Part shown: piece after piece, positions 1 to 7,896 of the stretch
Numbering within the stretch: position 1 is the first letter of the stretch
Layout of the letters: every line of letters begins with the position of its first letter
DNA from: Paenibacillus taichungensis
GTDB lineage: Bacteria; Bacillota; Bacilli; Paenibacillales; Paenibacillaceae
Assembly (NCBI RefSeq): GCF_013359905.1
Contig: NZ_JABMCC010000112.1
Location: 248,001 to 312,000, forward strand
Reading direction: 5' to 3'
Length of the DNA: 64,000 bases
Translations under genes and position numbers: made by a program
Notes under the pieces: generated by a model
What the model saw: only the letters and a program-made list of their open reading frames with translations
The model's database searches: none
What the model was told of the DNA's origin: nothing

Positions 1-1226
1 AACGCTTGTGGAAGCACAATGAAGCGCATGGCCGCACCTCTACCCATTCCCAGGGAACGAGCTGCTTCCAACTGGCCTCGATCCACACCCTGTATACCAG
101 CACGGAAAATCTCGGCAAGATAGGCACCACTATTAATGGATAGTGTGATAATCCCCGCCTGAAGTGGCGTGAAATTAATCCCCAACGTTAGAGCAAGACC
201 GTAATAGATAATCATCAACTGAACCAGCATTGGTGTACCACGAATAACTTCAACGTAAGCTGTTCCGATCCAACGCAGAATGGAAACGTCATGCAGACGG
301 AACAAACAAATGATCAAACCGATAATTACCCCGAAGATTACACCGAGTGCAGACAGTAAGAGGGTGTAGCCCACACCTGTTGCATAAAAGCTTTTGTACT
401 GCCAGAACACTTGGAAAATGTTTTGGTCTTTTTTCACCTTGTCTGCCATCAACTTGCTTGCTTCAGTAACCATCTGATCGATTTTATTTTCGCTTTTCAG
501 ACGCTCGAGCGTTCCGTTCACTGCACTCAGCAATTCCGTATTTCCCTTACGAATCCCGATTGCCGCTTCGGCCTGCTCTTCATCCGGAATAGCTGGAGCT
601 AATCCAATCACGTCATCCAGGTAACCGGCAGCTACTGTATCCTCAACGATTGCAGCATTTACACGATTGGTCTGCAATTGCAGTACGATATCAGATATTT
701 TATCAAGTGCTGTCAATTTTGCACCTGGGATTCCCTGGCCAATCGTTTCCTGAATGGAGCCTTTTTGGACACCAATTTTTTCATTTTCCAGATCAGCCAT
801 GGTTGGATATTTATCTTTATCCGCATTGCGAACCATGATGACTTGCTTTGATTTATAATAGGTATCGGAGAAGTCAATGCTTTGTCTACGATCATCCGTT
901 GGCGTCATTCCCGAGATGACCATATCCACCCGACCACTCTGCAACGCAGGAAGAAGTCCGTCAAAACCCATATCCTCTATTACAAGTTCTGCGCCAAGAT
1001 CGGCAGCAATTTCTTTAGCAATCGAAATATCAAATCCGACAATTTGGTCTTTACCATCAATCACTTTATGGAATTCATATGGTGCAAAATCGGCACTTGT
1101 ACCGAGCACCAGCTTTTTACTGCCTGAATTGCTTGTAGTTCCCGTTGCCATCGCAACAGGTACAACCGTAGTTAGCAAGACCACAAAAGCTAGCAGCATC
1201 ATGGTGTAACGACTAATCAATTTCAA
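1..1226 (-). CDS. Fused amino-acid ABC transporter, substrate-binding + permease (3' end cut by window)
   Basis: Polar amino-acid importer in which a solute-binding domain is fused to the permease. Translation starts with a basic stretch and a hydrophobic signal or anchor. A SBP_bac_3-type domain follows (GTSADFAPYEF near the start, then GFDISIAKEIA and SGMTPTDDR), roughly residues 35-260. Next come permease membrane segments with a typical EAA loop (EAARSLGMG) just before the window edge, so about 408 residues are visible and the C-terminus is missing. I chose a TTG start at 1226 because AGGGGAG lies 7 nt upstream; an ATG at 1202 would shorten the positive n-region. The cognate ATPase would be expected beyond the left edge. 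Transported amino acid unknown. Confidence 0.85.
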   Translation of the reverse strand, partial: MKLISRYTMMLLAFVVLLTTVVPVAMATGTTSNSGSKKLVLGTSADFAPYEFHKVIDGKDQIVGFDISIAKEIAADLGAELVIEDMGFDGLLPALQSGRVDMVISGMTPTDDRRQSIDFSDTYYKSKQVIMVRNADKDKYPTMADLENEKIGVQKGSIQETIGQGIPGAKLTALDKISDIVLQLQTNRVNAAIVEDTVAAGYLDDVIGLAPAIPDEEQAEAAIGIRKGNTELLSAVNGTLERLKSENKIDQMVTEASKLMADKVKKDQNIFQVFWQYKSFYATGVGYTLLLSALGVIFGVIIGLIICLFRLHDVSILRWIGTAYVEVIRGTPMLVQLMIIYYGLALTLGINFTPLQAGIITLSINSGAYLAEIFRAGIQGVDRGQLEAARSLGMGRGAAMRFIVLPQA

Positions 1227-1280
1227 CCCTGTTCTCCCCTTATAATACTTTGTATGCTTTCTGTTGTTGATGCCTGAGTC

Positions 1281-1309
1281 ATTATAAAGTAGAATGCATG
1301 ATTATGCAA
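1281..1309 (-). promoter_or_regulatory. Sigma-A-type promoter of the amino-acid transporter gene
   Basis: On the minus strand TTGCAT (1309-1304) and TATAAT (1286-1281) are separated by 17 nt. The spacer carries overlapping ATGCAT/TGCAT inverted repeats that could be an operator. Confidence 0.6.
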
Positions 1310-1342
1310 TGCATTTCGACAGGATTCGATTACAGCCCGTTT

Positions 1343-1371
1343 CTGAAAAATAACCGCAACTGTGATATAAT
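1343..1371 (+). promoter_or_regulatory. Probable promoter of the M20 amidohydrolase gene
   Basis: CTGAAA, 17 nt spacer, TATAAT, with an extended -10 (TGATATAAT) at 1363-1371. It lies 38 nt upstream of the chosen ATG. Confidence 0.45.
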
Positions 1372-1408
1372 TATTGAATTATTTTCATTTTTGCTTAAGG
1401 AGTCCATC

Positions 1409-2584
1409 ATGACACATACCAAAACACAAATACTAACTGTTATTGACCAATATGCTTCCCGTTTTAAGGAGATTTCATCATACATTGGTGCCAATCCCGA
1501 ACTTGGTAACGAAGAATACCTTGCTTCTGCTCGGTTAAAAGAAGAACTTGCCTACCATGGTTTTTCTGTAGAAGCTCCTGTCCTTGGTTTGGACACCGCA
1601 TTTATCGGTACGTATGCTGCTTCCAAACCAGGTCCGACGATTGCCCTGTTATGTGAATACGACGCACTTCCGGAAATCGGTCATGCTTGTGGGCACCATC
1701 TAATCTGTATGATGAGCCTCGGAGCTGCGGTAGGTCTGAAGTCCATACTGGATGAAGTCGGCGGAACATTAAAAGTGTTCGGTACGCCAGCGGAAGAAAC
1801 GCGTGGGGCCAAAGTGCCTATGGCTGAAGCAGGATTGTTTGATGACTGTGATGTCGCACTAATGGCGCACCCTTATTACGCCTATGAGAAATCTGGAAGT
1901 TCCCTGGCTATTGATGCTGTACAATTTGAATTCCATGGGAAATCTTCACATGCTGCTGCAAGTCCACATGAAGGCATTAACGCCCTGGATGCAGTAATTC
2001 AGACGTTTAATGGCATTAATGCGTTCCGTCAACAAGTGAAAAGCACGGTTCGTATTCATGGGGTTATCAATAGCGGAGGACAGGCAGCCAACATCATACC
2101 TGACTACGCTTCAGCACAATTCTATGTACGTGCCTCGACGAGAAAAGAGTTGGATATTCTCACTCAACGCGTAATTCAGATCGCGGAAGGTTCTGCTTTG
2201 CAAACGGGATGCCGGCTTGTTACATCTAATTATGAGACTTCCTATGATGAGATGGTCACGAATGAATCGTTATCTGCTGCTTTTAGTGCTAATCTGCTTG
2301 AACTGGGTATTTCTCAAGAGGAGATCGTGAGTGGTAACGACCATGGTTCTATGGATATTGGTAACGTATCCTTGCGTTGTCCTGCGATCCACCCATATAT
2401 CCGTGTTGTGGACGAAGTTCATACGCTTCATTCCATTGAATTCCGGGATCTGGCGTTACAGGAACGAGCCCTGGACGGTATGATCCTTGGAGCCAAGGCA
2501 ATTGCTGCAACTGCTTATGATGTTCTTACACAGCCTGGGCTGCTGCAAACCATTCAAACAGAGTTTAAGCAAGCAAGTCGCTAA
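1409..2584 (+). CDS. M20 family metallopeptidase / amidohydrolase
   Basis: Zinc-dependent amidohydrolase of the M20 (aminoacylase / aminobenzoyl-glutamate hydrolase-like) family, 391 residues and probably cytosolic. Visible metal-site motifs are EYDALPEIGHACGHH, then GTPAEE and a late VHTLHS histidine. The lid/dimerisation domain carries the family's HAAASPHEGINALDA stretch. The start at 1409 was chosen because TTAAGGAG lies 6-8 nt upstream; the frame is open further upstream without an RBS. The gene is divergent from the amino-acid transporter and ends at a terminator, so it is monocistronic. Substrate (N-acyl amino acid, dipeptide or p-aminobenzoyl-glutamate) cannot be told from sequence. 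Confidence 0.85.
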   Translation: MTHTKTQILTVIDQYASRFKEISSYIGANPELGNEEYLASARLKEELAYHGFSVEAPVLGLDTAFIGTYAASKPGPTIALLCEYDALPEIGHACGHHLICMMSLGAAVGLKSILDEVGGTLKVFGTPAEETRGAKVPMAEAGLFDDCDVALMAHPYYAYEKSGSSLAIDAVQFEFHGKSSHAAASPHEGINALDAVIQTFNGINAFRQQVKSTVRIHGVINSGGQAANIIPDYASAQFYVRASTRKELDILTQRVIQIAEGSALQTGCRLVTSNYETSYDEMVTNESLSAAFSANLLELGISQEEIVSGNDHGSMDIGNVSLRCPAIHPYIRVVDEVHTLHSIEFRDLALQERALDGMILGAKAIAATAYDVLTQPGLLQTIQTEFKQASR

Positions 2585-2615
2585 GTTTTTCGCAAAATGC
2601 TGCGTATTTGCAGCA

Positions 2616-2668
2616 GGGTGTTCTGCAGGACCTGCATTTCGGGTCTTAAGGAGCGCCCTTTTTGTTTT
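2616..2668 (+). terminator. Rho-independent terminator after the M20 gene
   Basis: GGGTGTTCT at 2616 pairs (with G-U pairs) with AGGAGCGCCC at 2649-2658, with a small inner hairpin, followed by TTTTTTGTTTT. Confidence 0.7.
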
Positions 2669-2830
2669 ATCATAAATACGTATATACGGACACAAGCTGG
2701 AAATGCTGTGAAAAGAAAACGTTGAAAAATGTTGAAATCTTTACATTTAGCGGCTGAACTAATGGTTCACATGCTGTCTAACTTGGTTATTTATAGCTAT
2801 AACTTTATCTTGAGATCAGGAGGTGTTGTC

Positions 2831-4582
2831 ATGCTGCTCGAAGCGATGTATCACGTTCCACGCGATAAATGGGCTTATGCTTATAATCCCTCGACGATTC
2901 ACCTGCGTGTACGAACGAAGAGAGACGATGTACAATATGTGACTGCACTGACTGGTGATAAATACGATTGGAATGGAACCTATAAGGAAATTCAATTGGA
3001 AAAAGCGGCTTCCGACAATATGTTTGATTACTGGGAAACTGCAGTTAAGCCCAAATTCAAACGTCTGACTTACATCTTTCGCATAACCGCCGGTACCGAA
3101 AATATTTATTTGGCTGATAACGGAATTCATTATACTCCCCCGTATCCTACAGGAGGATATTATGAATTTTCCTACATTCATGAAATTGATGTATTTAAGG
3201 TTCCCGAATGGGCTAAAGAAGCCGTGTTCTACCAAATCATGACCGAAAGGTTTGCCAATGGTAATCCCGATCTGAACCCGGAAGGAACCCAGGAATGGGG
3301 CGGTCGACCTGAACTGGATAACTACTTTGGCGGAGACCTGCAAGGTGTTCTCAATCACCTGGATGATCTGACTAAACTCGGTGTTAACGCCATCTACTTT
3401 ACCCCTCTGTTCCAAGCAAACTCTTACCATAAATACGATACCGTTGATTATAAAAAAGTAGACCCTCAATTCGGGGACAATGAAATGCTCAAAAAAGTAG
3501 CAGAACAATGTCATCGCCGCGGAATCCGTGTCATGCTGGATGCGGTATTTAACCATTGCAGCGAAGACTTCCCTCCTTTTCAGGATGTCCTGAAGAACGG
3601 CAAAAACTCCAAATATGCAGACTGGTTTCATATTAATGAATATCCGGTGCAGATCAAGGATGGTATACCAACCTACGATACCTTTGGATTTTATGGCAAT
3701 ATGCCCAAGTTCAATACCGCCAATCCCGAAGTAAAAGACTATTTGCTTGATGTGGCTGAATACTGGATCAAGGAGATTAAACTAGACGGTTGGCGACTCG
3801 ATGTTGCGAATGAAGTGGATAACCATTTCTGGCGTGATTTCCGCAAAGTAGTCAAAACCGCCAATCCGGAAGCCTATATTGTAGGCGAAGTATGGAGTGA
3901 TTCCCTGACATGGCTTATGGGAGATCAATTTGATTCCGTAATGAACTACCCTTTTGCTGACAAGGTGCTTGAATTCTTTTGTGGTTCGATGGATGGTTAT
4001 AACTTCGCTAACGAGATGGGCTCACTCATTATGCGTTACCCGCAACAGACGAATGAAGTCATCTTCAATATGCTGTGCAGTCATGACACCCCACGTCTGC
4101 TTACTCGGGCCGGAGAAGACAAACGCAGATTAAAATTGTCGGTTGTGTTTCTTTTCACTTATATTGGTACGCCCTGTATATTCTATGGGGATGAGGTTGG
4201 TATACGTGGAGAAGGTGATCCGGATTGCCGTAAATGCATGCAATGGGACCCTGCCAAGCAAGATAAGGAGCTTTATGACTTCTATCGCCTGATGATTGAT
4301 TTGCGGAAAAGTAATGAGGCTCTTCGCAAAGGCCGCTTCCGTTTTTTGAAGGCCGATCACAATGATCCATGCATCATTTATGAACGTATGGATGACTCTC
4401 TTCACTTTACGGTGTGGATGAACAATACTCCGCTAGAACGTACACTGTCACATCCGATGGAAACCAAGGACTGGAAGGATGCTCTAACCGAAGATGCTGT
4501 TGTTCCCACCAATGGAGTGATGAATATTAAACTTGATCCTTACGGATACCGTATTTTGTATAGACAATTGGAACCGAGCTAA
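2831..4582 (+). CDS. GH13 alpha-amylase family: neopullulanase / cyclomaltodextrinase type
   Basis: Glycoside hydrolase cleaving alpha-1,4 (and possibly alpha-1,6) glucosidic links of cyclodextrins, pullulan or maltodextrins. 583 residues, as usual for the CBM34-containing neopullulanase/maltogenic amylase group. An N-terminal beta domain of about 125 residues precedes the catalytic barrel. All four GH13 regions are visible: DAVFNH, GWRLDVANE (nucleophile Asp), GEVWSD (acid/base Glu) and SHDTPR (third Asp). No signal peptide is seen, so it is likely cytosolic. The start at 2831 has a perfect AGGAGGT 6 nt upstream; the open frame begins at 2729 but lacks an RBS there. It lies near the glycogen genes but is transcribed on the other strand. 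Confidence 0.9.
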   Translation: MLLEAMYHVPRDKWAYAYNPSTIHLRVRTKRDDVQYVTALTGDKYDWNGTYKEIQLEKAASDNMFDYWETAVKPKFKRLTYIFRITAGTENIYLADNGIHYTPPYPTGGYYEFSYIHEIDVFKVPEWAKEAVFYQIMTERFANGNPDLNPEGTQEWGGRPELDNYFGGDLQGVLNHLDDLTKLGVNAIYFTPLFQANSYHKYDTVDYKKVDPQFGDNEMLKKVAEQCHRRGIRVMLDAVFNHCSEDFPPFQDVLKNGKNSKYADWFHINEYPVQIKDGIPTYDTFGFYGNMPKFNTANPEVKDYLLDVAEYWIKEIKLDGWRLDVANEVDNHFWRDFRKVVKTANPEAYIVGEVWSDSLTWLMGDQFDSVMNYPFADKVLEFFCGSMDGYNFANEMGSLIMRYPQQTNEVIFNMLCSHDTPRLLTRAGEDKRRLKLSVVFLFTYIGTPCIFYGDEVGIRGEGDPDCRKCMQWDPAKQDKELYDFYRLMIDLRKSNEALRKGRFRFLKADHNDPCIIYERMDDSLHFTVWMNNTPLERTLSHPMETKDWKDALTEDAVVPTNGVMNIKLDPYGYRILYRQLEPS

Positions 4583-4590
4583 CTACTTGC

Positions 4591-4653
4591 CAGAAAAACT
4601 CCTGAAGAATTGAATAACCTTTTAATGATCATCGGATGCTCAGGAGTTTTCTG
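4591..4653. terminator. Bidirectional terminator between convergent genes
   Basis: CAGAAAAACTCCTGA (4591-4605) pairs with TCAGGAGTTTTCTG (4640-4653). T-rich tails occur in both directions, serving the GH13 gene and the beta-helix gene. Confidence 0.65.
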
Positions 4654-4673
4654 ACAAAGAGCTCAAATTTAGG

Positions 4674-6380
4674 CTATAACTTCGTCGTTTTCAAATCCCC
4701 TTTTGCATCTATGGTTATTTTCCACCGCGTAGAATTTGGACCAAGCATGACAATTTCATTTATTAATTGATATAGCGTTCCATTATTGTCTTTAACCAGA
4801 TCAACGACTATGTTTTTCCCATTTGTAAAGGGACTTGCACCAAAGAGATAACGTCCCGTCGCACTTGCCGCAGCCATCAGCATGTTATCTCTTATGATGT
4901 TGCCCTCCACCGTATTATTAACCATGTCCAGATACACTGCCCACCATGTTCCCTCATATTTCAAACGATTTCCAGTGACGATATTGTTGGAGCCACGAAC
5001 TTGAATACATGTGCCTTTTCCTGCAACTGAATTGTGAGAAAAGGTACAATCATTATGCAAACTGACCATCCGGTCAGGATTGGTCGTCTCAAAGCCTGGC
5101 TCAATGATGTTGCTCGATGCAATCACTCCATTGGCAATATCCATTGCTATCCCCGCTTGGGCAATATAATTGCCTTTTACGATAATATGACCATCCGCCA
5201 CAATTCCCCAGTGTTTACCTCTTGGAATAATAATGTTGTCTGATATAATTCCGATGTCCATGCCTTCTGCACCTGTACTGGTTTTCGCTTCTATGGCAGC
5301 AGTAGCACTTGGCCTTGAGATGGTGTCGATCAGGTTTCCCTGGATTACAAACAAATGGTTGCTTAAATCGTTGGGATTATATTGGGAGGGAAGGAAAGAT
5401 ACTGAAATAACAGACGTGATTTTGATATTCTTAAAGACATTGGAGGTTACAAAGGCACCTTCAAAACCGATAAGCCCAACACCAAATGCTGTTCCAATCA
5501 GGCTATTGCCATGTATGTGCAGATTTTTGGCTCCAGTCTCTCCTCCCTCATTGTTACAGGTAATCCCACCACCGACTGTAGGCATATGATTCACTTGTTG
5601 TCCGCCTGAAAAAGAAGCAAAATCCGAATCACTGGATAATACAGGCGTGTGTAGAAAGTTATCGATGATCGAAACATGCCATGTTCCCTTGACCAGGATG
5701 CCATCCCCAAGATAGCGATAACAGTCATTCTCACGAATCACCACAAAAACCAAATGACTCCGAACTGCAATCGGTTCCTCTCCCAAGTGATGAAGTTTAT
5801 TGTTTCTTATGACGACATTTCGGGCGGGATTGTCTTGACTGCTGGAACCATTGACTCCAATGCCATCGGTAAATTTACTAATATCGTTATTTTGCAACAG
5901 TACATTGCTCGAATTCTCGATGTATAAACCTGTCTTGCTTTTACTCCAAGCTGCTTGAGTCGTACGAACCAAGGTCAAGCCACTTATCTCTACATGATTG
6001 CTTCCTTCGATTCTGATTCCCTGATCGGAGACCTCCAATATTGCGCCTGGCAACGCTTTGATGATAACAGACCTTCCACTAAACGTATAGAACCAGCCCG
6101 TCTTGACAACTTTATAGTGCCCTGGCGTAAATAATAAAACATCACCTTCTTGTGCTGAGTCAAAAAAAGCTTTGATCTGGGCTGTCTGATCGCTTCCATC
6201 TCCGGGAGCAAAACTCCTCACATTAATAAAACTGCCTGTCAGCGTGGATTGCACAGCGGCAATATTTCCCATGATCTGGCCAAACATTTCATTCATTTTG
6301 ACGGCATTATATCCGTCGACACTGCTTAGAGCCTGCAAATTAGGATTGTAATCAGAGGTAAAATTAATGTAGTTGTTCAT
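4674..6380 (-). CDS. Right-handed parallel beta-helix protein (pectate-lyase superfamily fold)
   Basis: 568 residues. After about 50 N-terminal residues with no signal peptide there is a pectate_lyase_3-like opening (INVRSFAPGDGSDQTAQIK, then GDVLLFTPGHYKV). Many short repeats follow of the form 'NxxIxxNxI' (ENSSNVLLQNNDISKF, RNVVIRNNKLHHL, HIHGNSLIG), typical of a solenoid of beta-helix coils such as polysaccharide lyases, NosD-like proteins and phage tailspikes. No catalytic residues can be assigned. The start at 6380 follows GAGGAGG; an upstream in-frame start at 6443 lies inside a terminator. It sits 73 nt downstream of glgA but behind a terminator. Substrate and location unknown; a carbohydrate role fits the neighbours but is inference. 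Confidence 0.75.
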   Translation of the reverse strand: MNNYINFTSDYNPNLQALSSVDGYNAVKMNEMFGQIMGNIAAVQSTLTGSFINVRSFAPGDGSDQTAQIKAFFDSAQEGDVLLFTPGHYKVVKTGWFYTFSGRSVIIKALPGAILEVSDQGIRIEGSNHVEISGLTLVRTTQAAWSKSKTGLYIENSSNVLLQNNDISKFTDGIGVNGSSSQDNPARNVVIRNNKLHHLGEEPIAVRSHLVFVVIRENDCYRYLGDGILVKGTWHVSIIDNFLHTPVLSSDSDFASFSGGQQVNHMPTVGGGITCNNEGGETGAKNLHIHGNSLIGTAFGVGLIGFEGAFVTSNVFKNIKITSVISVSFLPSQYNPNDLSNHLFVIQGNLIDTISRPSATAAIEAKTSTGAEGMDIGIISDNIIIPRGKHWGIVADGHIIVKGNYIAQAGIAMDIANGVIASSNIIEPGFETTNPDRMVSLHNDCTFSHNSVAGKGTCIQVRGSNNIVTGNRLKYEGTWWAVYLDMVNNTVEGNIIRDNMLMAAASATGRYLFGASPFTNGKNIVVDLVKDNNGTLYQLINEIVMLGPNSTRWKITIDAKGDLKTTKL

Positions 6381-6408
6381 TTTAAATTCGCCTCCTCTTA
6401 TGATCGTA

Positions 6409-6440
6409 CAAAAAAGCCACAGTACAAATATACTGCGGCT
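6409..6440 (-). terminator. Terminator of the glgBA operon
   Basis: On the minus strand GCCGCAGTA (6439-6431) pairs over 9 bp with TACTGTGGC (6424-6416), followed by TTTTTT. It lies only 28 nt upstream of the beta-helix start codon. Confidence 0.8.
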
Positions 6441-6453
6441 CATTTGTGCAAAA

Positions 6454-7896
6454 CTATTTCACAGATTCAAGCGTTATTCGGCGATAAATATCCATATACT
6501 CTTCAGCTGAGACGTTCCAGCTGTAGTCTCCGCTCATTGCATTTTTCACGATCTTTTTCCAGTGCTCGGGCTGACGGTAAAACTTCTCGGCGCGGCGAAT
6601 GGTGTTCATCATGTCATGGGCGTTAAAACTGGTGAAAGAGAATCCATTCCCCTCACCGCTGAATTCATTGTATGCCTGCACCGTATCGTTCAGACCCCCG
6701 GTTTCCCGGACAAGTGGTACACTGCCATAACGGAGTGCAAGCAATTGGCTAATGCCACATGGCTCGAACCTCGATGGCATCAAGAACAGATCACTGCCGG
6801 CATAGAAGCGGCGAGATAACCCATCATTGAAGGTAATCTGAGCAGACATTTTCAGCGGATAACGATTAGCTGCCTCACGGAACCAGTGCTCATAAGCCGG
6901 ATCCCCGGTACCCAATACTGCGAATTGAATGTCGTCATAGTACAATAATTCATCCAGTACACGACATACCAAATCCAAACCTTTGGAATCCACTAGCCTT
7001 GTAACCATCACCATAAGTGGAGCATCCGGACGTACTGGCAATCCTAATTCCTTTTGCAGCTCGATCTTGTTCTCGATTTTCTTGGACAGGCTGGTTCTGT
7101 ATTTAACCGCAATTTTATTGTCCGCTGCAGGGTTATAACTCTTAGTATCAATACCGTTAACAATCCCACTGAAACGATCGCCCAAGGAACTGAGTAATCC
7201 ATCCAGACCATAGCCATAGTAGGAGGTTTGTACTTCCTTGGCGTAGGTAGGGCTGACAGTTGTTACATGATCCGCAAAAACGACTCCTGCCTTCAGGAAA
7301 TTGACATTGCCATAATATTCTGCCCCATCCACCGTGAAATACCGATCATCCAGCTCAAGCAGATCACTGAATAAATCATGTGGAAACACACCTTGATATA
7401 ACAGGTTATGTATCGTAAAAACCGTTCTCATTTCACTGTAAAAAGGATCATGAGCATAGTGAGCTTCCAGTAGTAAAGGAATCATCCCCGCGTGCCAATC
7501 GTGACTGTGCAGCACATCCGGCTTAAACTCAATTTGCGGCAGCACCTCGAGAACAGCACGATTGAAGAAGGCAAAACGCTCCCCGTCATCCATATACCCA
7601 TACACGCCATCCCGTCCAAAATAGTATTCATTGTCCACAAAGTAGACAGGAATCCCGTCATGGACAAGCATCTCTATTCCACAATACGGTCTGCGCCAAC
7701 CAAGAGGAACATCTGTCGTAATGACAGACTCCATTGCCTCTTTATACTCATCCGGAATGCCCTTATATTTGGGTAAAATGACACGAACATCTGCCCCACT
7801 CTTCTTTAATGCCTGTGGTAATGCGCCGATGACGTCAGCAAGGCCTCCTGTTTTGATAAATGGATGTACTTCAGCAGCAGCAAATAGAATATTCAT
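6454..7896 (-). CDS. glgA: Glycogen synthase (ADP-glucose, GT5)
   Basis: Transfers glucose from ADP-glucose to the non-reducing end of alpha-1,4-glucan. 480 residues, standard for bacterial GlgA. The N-terminal KTGGLADV motif (ADP-glucose binding, residues 16-23) and the C-terminal GT-B motif SRFEPCGISQLLALRYGS with following ETGGLNDTV are present. The ATG at 7896 overlaps the glgB stop codon as ATGA, so the two are translationally coupled. A terminator follows directly. Confidence 0.96.
   Translation of the reverse strand: MNILFAAAEVHPFIKTGGLADVIGALPQALKKSGADVRVILPKYKGIPDEYKEAMESVITTDVPLGWRRPYCGIEMLVHDGIPVYFVDNEYYFGRDGVYGYMDDGERFAFFNRAVLEVLPQIEFKPDVLHSHDWHAGMIPLLLEAHYAHDPFYSEMRTVFTIHNLLYQGVFPHDLFSDLLELDDRYFTVDGAEYYGNVNFLKAGVVFADHVTTVSPTYAKEVQTSYYGYGLDGLLSSLGDRFSGIVNGIDTKSYNPAADNKIAVKYRTSLSKKIENKIELQKELGLPVRPDAPLMVMVTRLVDSKGLDLVCRVLDELLYYDDIQFAVLGTGDPAYEHWFREAANRYPLKMSAQITFNDGLSRRFYAGSDLFLMPSRFEPCGISQLLALRYGSVPLVRETGGLNDTVQAYNEFSGEGNGFSFTSFNAHDMMNTIRRAEKFYRQPEHWKKIVKNAMSGDYSWNVSAEEYMDIYRRITLESVK

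Noticed and set aside
2816..3631. Open frame of 271 codons on the minus strand inside the GH13 gene
   Set aside because: The GH13 gene has all four catalytic regions in the opposite frame; no RBS or known motif in this frame.
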